Of a DNA stretch of 49,986 nt, positions 1-7,838 are shown piece after piece. Position numbers and translations under genes: made by a program. Position 1 is the first letter of the stretch, and each line of letters opens with the position of its first letter. The notes under the pieces are model-generated. The model worked only from the letters and a program-made list of their open reading frames with translations. It was not told the origin of the DNA and did not search any database. This DNA is from Burkholderiales bacterium. Its GTDB lineage: Bacteria > Pseudomonadota > Gammaproteobacteria > Burkholderiales > Burkholderiaceae_C. The stretch lies in contig JAFLDE010000022.1 of the NCBI GenBank assembly GCA_017302655.1, positions 1 to 49,986 on the forward strand, written 5' to 3'.

Positions 1-139
1 TTCCGCACTCAGAACACTTCATTAGCTATTGGTGGCGATGTTTGCTCCCGACAATCTGGGAGCCTCTGCATTAACGGGAGCCCGTCCATCCTCCGGCGCG
101 AGCCGTGGGGCAAACCTAAAGGCGGGACGGCGTGAGCAT

Positions 140-571
140 TCATCGCGGGGCCTCGTCTGTCTGTTGCTCCGTGGGTGGGGCCGCCTGGGGCGCCGCAAGG
201 TCGGGATCGTCCCGACGTAAGAACGAAGCTATTCCGATGGAAATCGCGGCCCAGACGCTCCAAAGGAAGCCCCACACGCCCAAACCCCAGATTTCTCGGC
301 CGTGCATCTGCAAATAAGTAAATACGGCAAAGAGAATCAGCAGCGGTATCACAACGAAGCAAACGATACTTGCCCGATGAAAGACATCGCGCGGCCACTT
401 GCGGGCTACCCAGGGATACCAACCGGGTGCGAACATCGCGAAAACACAGACGCTCGCGCCGGCCGCTAAGAGCAAGTAGTATGACGCAATGATCAGGCAT
501 GACGCGACGAACGCCGTCGCCAGAATTTTGAGTCGGCGTCGATTCTGTTCGGCGATTTGCTGCTGATCCAC
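140..571 (-). CDS. hypothetical multi-pass membrane protein
   Basis: A 143-residue protein of unknown function that I do not recognise. The start is GTG (reverse strand, base 571). Three to four hydrophobic stretches are visible, at about residues 13-50 (possibly two helices), 68-88 and 93-117, so it is probably an inner-membrane protein with a short charged N-terminus and a polar, proline- and acid-rich tail (DDPDLAAPQAAPP). It lies alone on the minus strand and diverges from the DUF1501 gene; the 250 bases between them show no clear feature. It belongs to the planctomycete-like part of the window. Hydrophobic periodicity makes this frame better than the overlapping minus-strand frame at 9-500, which looks random. 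Confidence 0.55.
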   Translation of the reverse strand: MDQQQIAEQNRRRLKILATAFVASCLIIASYYLLLAAGASVCVFAMFAPGWYPWVARKWPRDVFHRASIVCFVVIPLLILFAVFTYLQMHGREIWGLGVWGFLWSVWAAISIGIASFLRRDDPDLAAPQAAPPTEQQTDEAPR

Positions 572-823
572 GAGATTGCCCAGGTGCCGAGATTGCCGGA
601 TAGTTATTGGTCGAGAAACAACATTAGCGCGCCGGCGGCCAGCTTACGATTCTCGGCGGCGGAGTGCCAATTGCGCAGGTCGTAAAACGAGAGTTTGGCT
701 CGCAATCATCGGACAGCGACCGTTTCCACTCGGGAATTTGGCATTCCTCGCCGGCCTCGGCTACCATAGTTCGGCACTCGCCGATTGTTTCCGCCCGCTC
801 GTCCCGCCCCGAGGTTGCACGCC

Positions 824-2257
824 ATGCCCCTCGATCGCACTGTGTCAATCGCTGCGCCGCGCGCTTTGTCGCGCCGAGCTTGGTTGCAAGAGGCCGGCGG
901 CGGTTTTGGGGCCGTGGCCTTGGCGACGATGCTCGCCGACGACGGCCGTGCGAGTTCGGCCGGCGCCGGCGGTCCGCAAGGTCCGCACTTTCTGCCGCGG
1001 GCCAAACGCGTCATCTATCTCTTCATGCACGGCGGGCCGAGTCACGTCGACCTGCTCGACCCGAAGCCGGAGCTTGCACATCTCGCCGGTCAACCGTTGC
1101 CGGAAGAGTTCGGCATGGTCATGACACGCCGCAAGGTCGGGTCGAACCCGCTGCTCGGGCCGCTGGCGAAGTTTCGCCCGCGCGGCGAGTCGGGCCTGGA
1201 GATCAGCGACTTCCTGCCGCACATCGCCGGCTGCGCGGATGACCTCTGCGTGATTCGCTCCTGCCATGGCGACAGCGTGAACCATCCGCAGTCGGTGTAT
1301 CAGATGAACACCGGCAGCATCCTGATGGGCAAGCCGAGTCTGGGGAGCTGGATCAGCTACGGCCTGGGGAGCGAGAATCGCGACATGCCGGCGTTCATCG
1401 TCATGCCCGATCCGGGCGGCGGTTTGAAAGGGGGCCCGCCCGCCTGGGGCGCAGGCTTCTTGCCTGCCGCGCATCAGGGAACGCCCGTGCGTGCAGGCAC
1501 CAATCCGATCTTGCACCTGCGGCCGCCGGAATCGACGAGCGACAACCGTCGCCGGCAGATGCTGGAGTTTCTCGCGCGCCGTAATCGCGAACATCTTGAA
1601 GCCCGCGACAACGACGACGAGCTGGCCGCGCGGATTCGCAGCTACGAACTGGCGTACCGGATGCAAAGCGCCGCCCCTGAGCTGGTCGATATCGGTCGCG
1701 AGACGGCTGAGTGCCACAGCTTATATGGTCTTGATGATAAGACGACGCGCGAGTTCGGCACCCGTTGCTTGCTCGCCCGGCGGATGCTCGAGCGCGGGGT
1801 GCGGTTCGTGCAGCTTTACAGCGGCGACACCAACGGCTGGGACGCCCACGAAGACGTGATGAAGAATCACTCGCACTATTGTCGCGCGACCGATCGCCCG
1901 GTTGCCGCATTGTTGCAAGATTTGAAACGCCGCGGGCTGTGGGACGATACGCTCGTCATCTGGGGCGGAGAGTTCGGTCGGATGCCGATGAGCGAAAAGG
2001 GAAAAGGCCGCGACCACAACCCGTGGGGCTTCTCGGTCTTTCTCGCAGGCGGCGCGGTGAAGGGGGGCTTGGCCTATGGCGCGACGGACCCCGTCGGCCT
2101 TCGCGCGCAAGAGAAGCCGGTCCACATCCACGACCTGCACGCCACGATCTTGCACATCCTCGGCTTCGACCACACACGATTAACGTTCCCCCACAACTCG
2201 CGCGAGGAACGCCTGACCGACGTGGCCGGCAACGTGGTGACGGAGATTCTGGCATGA
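824..2257 (+). CDS. DUF1501 domain protein (sulfatase-like, Tat-exported)
   Basis: DUF1501 proteins belong to the alkaline-phosphatase/sulfatase-like fold and are abundant in planctomycetes, usually next to DUF1549/DUF1553 genes; their substrates are mostly unknown. The N-terminus carries a twin-arginine signal (SRRAWLQ followed by a small hydrophobic run), so export by Tat is likely. Family motifs seen: FMHGGPSHVDLLDPK near residue 65, DTNGWDAHEDV, WGGEFGRMP and GRDHNPWGFS, plus a C-terminal HIHDLHATILHILG. ATG at 824 is preferred over an upstream in-frame TTG at 785 because the Tat motif then sits close to the N-terminus. The stop overlaps the possible ATG of the next gene (ATGA), suggesting translational coupling. 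Length (477 aa) is normal for the family. Confidence 0.9.
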   Translation: MPLDRTVSIAAPRALSRRAWLQEAGGGFGAVALATMLADDGRASSAGAGGPQGPHFLPRAKRVIYLFMHGGPSHVDLLDPKPELAHLAGQPLPEEFGMVMTRRKVGSNPLLGPLAKFRPRGESGLEISDFLPHIAGCADDLCVIRSCHGDSVNHPQSVYQMNTGSILMGKPSLGSWISYGLGSENRDMPAFIVMPDPGGGLKGGPPAWGAGFLPAAHQGTPVRAGTNPILHLRPPESTSDNRRRQMLEFLARRNREHLEARDNDDELAARIRSYELAYRMQSAAPELVDIGRETAECHSLYGLDDKTTREFGTRCLLARRMLERGVRFVQLYSGDTNGWDAHEDVMKNHSHYCRATDRPVAALLQDLKRRGLWDDTLVIWGGEFGRMPMSEKGKGRDHNPWGFSVFLAGGAVKGGLAYGATDPVGLRAQEKPVHIHDLHATILHILGFDHTRLTFPHNSREERLTDVAGNVVTEILA

Positions 2258-4260
2258 GTCTCCTTTTCAAAAGCTCGCGCAAAGACGCAAAGACGCAAAA
2301 CAGACGAAGAGAGGAAGAAGGGGAGCTTGCCGTGAACGCTCGGCATTCCATGTCCAGTTCATCTTCTTACTTTGCGTCTTTGCGTCTTTGCGCGAGTATT
2401 GCCTGCCTAGCAATCGCCGCTGTTGCAATCGCCGACGAAGCCGCGAAGACCGAGCCTGCGCTGACCGATTCCGATCGCGAGCATTGGGCCTATCAGACGC
2501 CGGTCCGTGCGGAACTTCCGGCGGTACAAGATGCCGCGTGGTGTCGCACGCCCGTCGATCGCTTCATCTTGGCGGCGCTTGAAGGCGCGAAGCTGCGACC
2601 GGCCGAGCCTGCCGCGCCCGCCGCTTTGTTACGACGCGTGACGTTCGACCTCACCGGGCTACCGCCGACGCCGGCCGAAGTCGCCGCGTTCGAAAAGTCG
2701 CATTCGGATCAAGATTATGAAGCCGTGGTCGAGCGGTTGCTCGCCTCGCGCGCGTATGCCGAGCGTTGGGCGCAGCACTGGCTCGACGTGGCCCGTTATG
2801 CCGACAGCGACGGCTATGAGCACGATATCGCCCGGCCCGAGGCGTGGCGTTATCGCGATTGGGTCATCGCGGCGCTCGACCGCGATCTGCCGATCGACGA
2901 GTTTCTCCGGCTGCAACTCGCCGGCGACGAGTTGAAGCCCGACGATCGCGACGCGGCCGTGGCCACCGGCTTCCTGCTCTGCGGGCCCGACATGCCGGAC
3001 CTCAATCGGCAAGACGAACGCCGCAGCATGGTGCTCAACGAAATGACCGGCACCGTCGGCAGCGCGCTCTTGGGTTTGCAACTCGGCTGCGCGCAGTGCC
3101 ACGATCACAAATTCGAGCCGCTCAGTCAGGCCGATTTTTATCGCTTGAGGGCCTGCTTCGAAACTTCCGATTTTCTTTCCAAGGGACGTAAGGAAGAGGA
3201 CGACGCCGATAACGACCAACAGCCCGAGACCCGGCGCGTGTTCCGCGCAAGCAAGCGGCCGCCGCAGCCGAGCCATTTGCTGGTGCGCGGCGATTTCACC
3301 AGGCCCGGCCCGACGCTGGAGCCCGGCTTCCCGCGCGTGGCGAACGTTCAACAGGCCTCGTTTACCAAACCGGACTGGTCCTCTGATGGTCACGGCCGCC
3401 GCACGGCGCTCGCTGATTGGATCACGCTACCTTCGCATCCGCTCACGGCGAGAGTGTTCGTCAATCGCGTGTGGCAGGAGCATTTCGGCTTTGGCTTGGT
3501 ACGCACGTCGAACGACTTCGGGTACCTCGGCGACGCGCCGACGCATCCGGAATTGCTTGATTGGCTGGCCCGCGAGTTTGTCGACGGCGGCTGGAGCGCC
3601 AAGCAGTTGCATCGGCTGATCGTCACCTCGGCCGTGTATCGACAAGCGAGCCTGCCGCGCGCGGTTGAAGGCGATGAGAAGTCGGCCCGAGCCGTCGATC
3701 CGGAGAATCGGCTCTTGTCGCACTACCCTCGCCGCCGACTCGACGGCGAAGCGATCCGCGACGCGATGTTAGCGGCTTCGGATAGCTTGAGCGACCGGCA
3801 CGGCGGCCCCGGCGTGATGCCGCCGCTGCCGAAAGAACTGCTCGGCACGATCCGCAAAGACCATTGGAAGGTCAGCGCCGACGAAGAGGACCACCGCCGC
3901 CGCAGCGTCTACCTTTTCGTCCGCCGCAACTTACGCTTGCCGCTGCTCGAGGCCTTCGACCGGCCCGACACGATGGCCAGCTGCACGCGCCGCAACCGTT
4001 CGACGATCGCCCCGCAATCGCTGGTGCTGCTGAATTCGGAGTTCGCCCAAGACTGCGCGGCGCGACTGGCGACAAGGGTCCGCCAATCAGCAACCGACGT
4101 CGTAGGACAAGTCCGCCAAGCCTACACGCGCGCGCTCGGCCGCACGCCGACAAAACGCGAAGCCGAGGAAGCCACGGCACTCGTCGAGTTGCATGACCAG
4201 GGCCTCACAGACCTCTGCCTGGCGCTCTTTAATCTGAACGAGTTTGTCTACGTGGATTGA
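2254..4260 (+). CDS. DUF1549/DUF1553 domain protein (planctomycete-type)
   Basis: A 668-residue protein with DUF1549 (LDVARYADSDGYEHD, LQLAGDEL, then GCAQCHDHKFEPLSQ, a Cys/His motif) followed by DUF1553 (HPLTARVFVNRVWQEHFG, NDFGYLGDAPTHPELLDWLA, TIAPQSLVLLNSEF). Such proteins are planctomycete hallmarks, commonly paired with DUF1501; a role in degrading complex carbohydrate is often suggested but unproven. It lacks the N-terminal cytochrome-c-like (PSD1) domain that many relatives carry. The start is uncertain. ATG 2254 overlaps the upstream stop, but ATG 2350 gives a much better signal peptide ending AIA|DEA. Both candidates fall in or beside a 26-bp inverted repeat that contributes codons to the N-terminus. 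The stop is at 4258-4260. Confidence 0.88.
   Translation: MSLLFKSSRKDAKTQNRRREEEGELAVNARHSMSSSSSYFASLRLCASIACLAIAAVAIADEAAKTEPALTDSDREHWAYQTPVRAELPAVQDAAWCRTPVDRFILAALEGAKLRPAEPAAPAALLRRVTFDLTGLPPTPAEVAAFEKSHSDQDYEAVVERLLASRAYAERWAQHWLDVARYADSDGYEHDIARPEAWRYRDWVIAALDRDLPIDEFLRLQLAGDELKPDDRDAAVATGFLLCGPDMPDLNRQDERRSMVLNEMTGTVGSALLGLQLGCAQCHDHKFEPLSQADFYRLRACFETSDFLSKGRKEEDDADNDQQPETRRVFRASKRPPQPSHLLVRGDFTRPGPTLEPGFPRVANVQQASFTKPDWSSDGHGRRTALADWITLPSHPLTARVFVNRVWQEHFGFGLVRTSNDFGYLGDAPTHPELLDWLAREFVDGGWSAKQLHRLIVTSAVYRQASLPRAVEGDEKSARAVDPENRLLSHYPRRRLDGEAIRDAMLAASDSLSDRHGGPGVMPPLPKELLGTIRKDHWKVSADEEDHRRRSVYLFVRRNLRLPLLEAFDRPDTMASCTRRNRSTIAPQSLVLLNSEFAQDCAARLATRVRQSATDVVGQVRQAYTRALGRTPTKREAEEATALVELHDQGLTDLCLALFNLNEFVYVD
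2274..2396. repeat. 26-bp perfect inverted repeat (MITE/REP-like), left and right arms
   Basis: The left arm at 2274-2299 and the right arm at 2371-2396 are exact reverse complements over 26 bp, separated by 71 bp. Each arm contains a short tandem of the CAAAGACG type, reading GCAAAGACGCAAAGACGC on the left. The element begins 20 bases after the possible start of the DUF1549/DUF1553 gene and is translated through. The right arm encodes the FASLRLCA residues of the predicted signal peptide. Elements with arms of this kind recur in planctomycete and some other genomes. That origin is recalled knowledge, not tested here. Confidence 0.8.
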
Positions 4261-4316
4261 ACCCCGGTTGGGTTGATTTATTTGACTCAATAGGCGTTGC
4301 CGCCGAAGATATTTAT

Positions 4317-4499
4317 ATGAGCACCACCAATTCGCAAATCGCGGCTGACTTGGAAGCCGTCTGTAAGTCGCTGGCCGAGCATAAGCCGGTTGATCCGGAA
4401 GTGCTGCGCCGCATGCACGAACGTCGCCGTACTTCGGACCGTCCTCGCTTCGATCGCTCCATCTCACTGGAGTTGCTGAGGGAAGCACGCGAAGAATGA
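4317..4499 (+). CDS. putative VapB-like antitoxin
   Basis: A 60-residue polar protein starting MSTTNSQIAADLEAV, with a charged second half (RRMHERRRTSDRPRFDRS) and an amphipathic C-terminus. It sits directly upstream of a PIN-domain toxin and overlaps it by ATGA, the classic antitoxin-toxin arrangement. I cannot assign the DNA-binding fold from sequence alone. The C-terminal half resembles toxin-binding tails of small antitoxins found upstream of PIN genes. The assignment rests mostly on position. An in-frame upstream ATG at 4257 overlaps the end of the previous gene and is less likely. Confidence 0.65.
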   Translation: MSTTNSQIAADLEAVCKSLAEHKPVDPEVLRRMHERRRTSDRPRFDRSISLELLREAREE

Positions 4500-4921
4500 A
4501 GTACGTGCTCGATGCATCGGTCGCGCTGAAATGGTTGTTTTCAGAGCCGGATTCCCCCGCTGCTCACGTTGTTCGTGAAGACTATTTGGCCGGTCGTACG
4601 GAACTCGCTGTTCCTGATATCTATGTCGTCGAGTTGGCGCACGTTGTTTCAAAAGCTCATCGTCGTGCATTGATCTCAGAAGATGTTGCCGGCGAATTGC
4701 TGCTCGAGGCCTTGGCGTCCATGCCGCCCGTCTTCGCCACGGCGTCGCTGCTTGCGCAAGCTTTTGAATTGTCGCTGCGATTTCGGACAGGCGTCTACGA
4801 CTGCCTCTATCTTGCGTTGGCCGACCAGTTGCACTGCGAACTCTTGACCGCCGACGAGAAGCTTCTGGCTAAGTTCGCAAGCTTTCCGGTCGTTGACCTT
4901 GCTAGCTATTCGGCGCACTAG
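4496..4921 (+). CDS. PIN-domain ribonuclease toxin (VapC family)
   Basis: A 141-residue PIN-domain protein. VapC toxins are Mg-dependent RNases that cleave tRNA or rRNA. The acidic catalytic residues are all visible: D6 in MKYVLDASVA, E46 in VVELAHV, D102 in YDCLYLALA and D120 in LLTADEKL. Length and order match the family (about 130-140 aa). It overlaps the upstream small antitoxin gene by four bases, so the two are almost certainly co-translated and probably autoregulated by the complex. No specific RNA target can be inferred. Confidence 0.9.
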   Translation: MKYVLDASVALKWLFSEPDSPAAHVVREDYLAGRTELAVPDIYVVELAHVVSKAHRRALISEDVAGELLLEALASMPPVFATASLLAQAFELSLRFRTGVYDCLYLALADQLHCELLTADEKLLAKFASFPVVDLASYSAH

Positions 4922-4945
4922 CCTCAAGCGTTATTTCGTTGCGAG

Positions 4946-6010
4946 CTATTTAGCCGTTGTTGCCACGCTTTCATCTGCATCGATGAACACGTCTAATTGT
5001 TGGCCGACGTAAAGTCGTTCTTTCATTTGATCGACCGAGTAAATTACCTGCAGCACGCGGGTATCGACTCGCTCGGTGTTGTCGCCGGTCAGTGATTTCT
5101 TCGGCACGACGTACGGTTCCACGCGGACGAACGTGAGGTCGTACTGTACGTCGGCGTGACCCTTGAGCATCGCGCGGGCCTTGGCGCCGGGGCGGAAGCG
5201 GGGGATGTCGTATTCGTCGATGCTGGCCCGCACGTGCAGCTTGTCGACGTTGCCCAGGACGATGAACGACTTGTCGGCGATGCTGCTCACGAACTCGCCC
5301 GGACGGACGTTCAGTTGCAGTACTTCGCCGTCGACCAAGGCTCGGACCGTGAGGCGGTCGATGTTCGTGCGGACTTGATCAATCTGTGCTTGGGCCTGCA
5401 CCAGGGCTTGCTGGGCGACGTCGAGATCGTACTTCCAAGTGCCGGCCTCGAGCAGTTCCAATTGCGCGCGGGCGTTTTCGGTGACGGCCTTCGCGACGAG
5501 GAACGCTTGCTCTTTGCTGACCACTTCTTCCTGGCTGACGGCGTTCGACTGTCGCAGTTGCACGGCCCGTTCGTAGAGCGCGGCTCTGTCTTTGAGCAGG
5601 GCCTCGGCTTCGGTGACCTTCGACCGCGCCACAGGCCGGTCTTCGTCGCGAGGCAGTTTTTGCAGGCGAGTGAGCGACGCTTGGGCCTGCGCGAGTTCGG
5701 CTTCTTTCAGCTTCAGCATGGCCTGCTGATCGCGATCGTCGAGGCGAAACAGCGGTTGCCCGGCCTTCACCTTTTGGTTGACCTTCACGAACACCTCGAC
5801 GACGACGCCCGGCACCTGCGAGCCGACGGCGATATTCTCCGTCTGCGGTTCGACGAGGCCGGTCCCTGCGACGGTGTGCGCATACGGCGCCCGCGGCGGT
5901 TGCGCCGGCGGCGGAGGATCGCTCTGCGGCTGCTGCGCCTTCATCACATGGTTCACGGCGAAGGCGAACAAAACGATCGCGGCGATCGGAAGAAAATAGC
6001 GGGAGAACAT
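4946..6010 (-). CDS. HlyD/membrane-fusion-like protein (biotin-lipoyl barrel)
   Basis: A periplasmic adaptor-type protein of 354 residues. An N-terminal membrane anchor (MFSRYFLPIAAIVLFAFAV) is followed by a Pro-rich linker. Next come a half-lipoyl motif (GSQVPGVVVEVFVKVNQKVKAGQPLFRLD, about residues 63-91), a long alpha-hairpin coiled coil rich in Ala, Gln and Glu (about 95-215), the second lipoyl half (LTVRALVDGEVLQLNVRPGEFV) and a beta-barrel domain. Such proteins join inner-membrane ABC, RND or MFS pumps to the outer membrane. The partner transporter would be expected upstream or downstream, but upstream (beyond 6,010) the sequence soon switches to a different organism, so the operon is probably cut off. 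Confidence 0.85.
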   Translation of the reverse strand: MFSRYFLPIAAIVLFAFAVNHVMKAQQPQSDPPPPAQPPRAPYAHTVAGTGLVEPQTENIAVGSQVPGVVVEVFVKVNQKVKAGQPLFRLDDRDQQAMLKLKEAELAQAQASLTRLQKLPRDEDRPVARSKVTEAEALLKDRAALYERAVQLRQSNAVSQEEVVSKEQAFLVAKAVTENARAQLELLEAGTWKYDLDVAQQALVQAQAQIDQVRTNIDRLTVRALVDGEVLQLNVRPGEFVSSIADKSFIVLGNVDKLHVRASIDEYDIPRFRPGAKARAMLKGHADVQYDLTFVRVEPYVVPKKSLTGDNTERVDTRVLQVIYSVDQMKERLYVGQQLDVFIDADESVATTAK

Positions 6011-6021
6011 AAAACGTCTTC

Positions 6022-6049
6022 GTCAGTTGTCAGTTGTCAGTTGTCAGTT
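6022..6049. repeat. (GTCAGTT)4 tandem repeat
   Basis: Four perfect copies of the heptamer GTCAGTT lie directly upstream of the HlyD-like gene. Short tandem arrays of this kind are common in some planctomycete and cyanobacterial intergenic regions (recalled, not tested). It is the last sequence I would confidently assign to the planctomycete part. Confidence 0.85.
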
Positions 6050-6900
6050 AGCGTTCTTCGACCATCGACGGAGTTTTCGGACCTGGACCTGGCGTCGGCG
6101 ATTTCCCCCAGCGCCTGGGCCAGCTGGGCGTCGTTGGGGCTGCGGTAGTGCCAGGCCACCTGGTTCTCCATGAAGGACACGCCCTTGCCCTTGGTGGTGC
6201 GGGCGATCACGACGGTGGGCCGCCCTCTTGCGGGCGCGAACAGGGCGGCGTGCAGCGCGGCGTGGTCGTGGCCGTCCACGTCGCTGACTCGCGCGCCGAA
6301 GGCGCTGAACTTGGCGGCGAGGTCGCCCATGTCCAGCGTCGCCGCCGTGGTCGTGAGGCTCTGCAGGCCGTTGGCGTCCACCACCACCGTGAGCCGATCC
6401 AGGCCGTGATGGGCGGCGAACATCAGGGCCTCCCAGTTCGAGCCTTCGTTCAGTTCGCCGTCGCTGAGCAGCACCACGCAGCGCCAGGTTTCGCCGCGCA
6501 GCCTGGCCGCCAACAGCTTGCCCACGCCAAACGGAAGCGCGTGCCCGAGGCTGCCGGTGCTGAACTCCACGCCCGGCACCTGGTGGCTGACGTGGTTCAT
6601 CAGGCGCGCGAAGTCACGGCCGTAGGTCTGCAGTTCATCCACTGGAAAGAAGCCGCGTTCGGCCAGGGCCGCGTAGACGGCCACGCAGGCATGGCCTTTG
6701 GAGAGCAGGAAACGGTCGCGCCCGCTCCAGTGCGGTGCGTCCGGCCGCACACGCAGACCCTGCTCGGGTTCGTAAAGCACGGCCAGGATGTCGGCGATGG
6801 ACAGCGCCGAGGCAATGTGCGAGGCCTTGGCGGCATGCACCATGCGCAGCGCGTGCGCGCGGATGCGCTGGGCCAGCAGCGGGCTGCTCATGCTGTTCAT
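6037..6900 (-). CDS. transketolase, N-terminal (thiamine-binding) subunit; 3' end abnormal
   Basis: Split transketolases consist of an N-terminal TPP/diphosphate-binding subunit and a separate C-terminal pyrimidine-binding subunit. This 287-residue frame has the N-subunit features: SHIASALSIADILAVLY, SKGHACVAVYAAL, STGSLGHALPFGVG, the TPP motif GDGE-like LLSDGELNEGSNWEA and VVDANGLQS. In polysaccharide clusters such pairs are used in unusual sugar synthesis rather than the pentose pathway. The start ATG overlaps the upstream methyltransferase stop (ATGA). The last 16 or so codons are not family-like and the C-terminal-subunit gene that should follow is missing, as expected if the sequence is broken here. 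Confidence 0.8.
   Translation of the reverse strand: MNSMSSPLLAQRIRAHALRMVHAAKASHIASALSIADILAVLYEPEQGLRVRPDAPHWSGRDRFLLSKGHACVAVYAALAERGFFPVDELQTYGRDFARLMNHVSHQVPGVEFSTGSLGHALPFGVGKLLAARLRGETWRCVVLLSDGELNEGSNWEALMFAAHHGLDRLTVVVDANGLQSLTTTAATLDMGDLAAKFSAFGARVSDVDGHDHAALHAALFAPARGRPTVVIARTTKGKGVSFMENQVAWHYRSPNDAQLAQALGEIADARSRSENSVDGRRTLTDN
6050..6110. other. probable chimeric junction between two genomes
   Basis: Left of here all genes look planctomycete; right of here all look betaproteobacterial. The minus-strand transketolase frame has a normal family C-terminus up to about HYRSPNDAQLAQALGEIADA. It then runs into an unrelated tail (SRSENSVDGRRTLTDN) and stops inside the GTCAGTT repeat. The exact join cannot be fixed; a tandem ACCTGG pair at 6081-6092 lies in the middle of the candidate interval. 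Confidence 0.7.
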
Positions 6901-7838
6901 GCCGGCAGCGCCAGCAGGCGGTCGATGCACGTTGCGTGTTGCGCCCGGTGCAGGAAGGCGTAGTTGGTTTCCGGGGTGGCGTCGTCCACCTCGGCCAGCT
7001 CGCGCACGCCGGTTTCGCTCACCGCCCAGCAGCCGTAGCCGCGTTCCGCGAAGAAGCGCAGCACGTCGTTCGGGTGGTAGCCAAAGGGCGCGCTCCATTT
7101 GCGCAGCAGCTCGCAGAACACCCGCGGGCGGTGGCGCTCGATGGTCTGCGCGCCGCCCTCGAAGACCCAGAGCTCGGCGCCTTCCACGTCCACCTTCAGG
7201 TAGTCGGGGGCGCAGCCGGTGTTGGCCACCCAGTCGTCCAGGCGCAGGGTCAGGCCCACCACGCGTTGGGCATCCGTGCGGCCGGCCACGTTGAGCAGGC
7301 TGGCGTTGGTGCCGTTCTCGGGGGCGATGTGGAACTCGAAGCTGCCGTTCTCGCGGCTCAGGCCGAAGCCATGCGCACGCACGCGGTCGCCCAGGCCGTT
7401 GCGGGCGATGTTGCGGCTCAGGTAGTCGAAGCTTTGCGGCATGGGCTCGAAGGCGTGCACTAGGCTCTGGGGCTCGCGCAGCGCCAGGCGCAGGGCATGG
7501 ATGCCGAGGTTCGCGCCTACATCCAGCATGCAGCGGCTGCCTGAGGCCAGAACGTCCATCGCGCGGCTTTCCGCCGCCTCGTAGGCGCCGCCGAAATTCA
7601 GGGTCTCCAACGGCGCCACTCGGGCCTCGCCCGCCGGGGCGGCGATCCACACCGCCTCCTCCTGCATGAGGAACTCGACGCCCTGCGCGCTGACGCGCAA
7701 CTCGCGCACGCCCTCGCTGCTCAGCAGGGCCTGGTAGGCCCAGAGTTGCTGGTGCAGCGCGCAGGCCTGGGCGATGAAGTCGGCCTTGGACAGATGGCCG
7801 GCGCGGTGGGCGGCTTGGAGCTCAGCAAGGGTGGGCAC
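6897..7838 (-). CDS. FkbM family SAM-dependent methyltransferase
   Basis: A 313-residue class I methyltransferase. The SAM-binding loop is CMLDVGANLGIHALRLA (around residue 105), followed by the acidic HAFEPMP motif and the FkbM signature YLKVDVEGAELWVFEGG. Family members O-methylate sugars or polyketides; given its neighbours (an SDR sugar-nucleotide enzyme and a transketolase subunit) sugar methylation is likely. An N-terminal extension of about 80 residues precedes the catalytic domain. The start codon is GTG, overlapping the end of the upstream SDR gene by 17 bases, and the stop overlaps the next ATG by four bases, so the three genes form a translationally coupled unit. Confidence 0.88.
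   Translation of the reverse strand: MPTLAELQAAHRAGHLSKADFIAQACALHQQLWAYQALLSSEGVRELRVSAQGVEFLMQEEAVWIAAPAGEARVAPLETLNFGGAYEAAESRAMDVLASGSRCMLDVGANLGIHALRLALREPQSLVHAFEPMPQSFDYLSRNIARNGLGDRVRAHGFGLSRENGSFEFHIAPENGTNASLLNVAGRTDAQRVVGLTLRLDDWVANTGCAPDYLKVDVEGAELWVFEGGAQTIERHRPRVFCELLRKWSAPFGYHPNDVLRFFAERGYGCWAVSETGVRELAEVDDATPETNYAFLHRAQHATCIDRLLALPA

Noticed and set aside
9-500. 163-residue minus-strand frame overlapping the first hypothetical protein
   Set aside because: Arg/Pro-rich random composition; the overlapping frame at 140-571 has clear membrane helices.
5156-6148. 330-residue plus-strand frame across the HlyD-like gene
   Set aside because: Antisense shadow that also runs across the chimeric junction; no family features.
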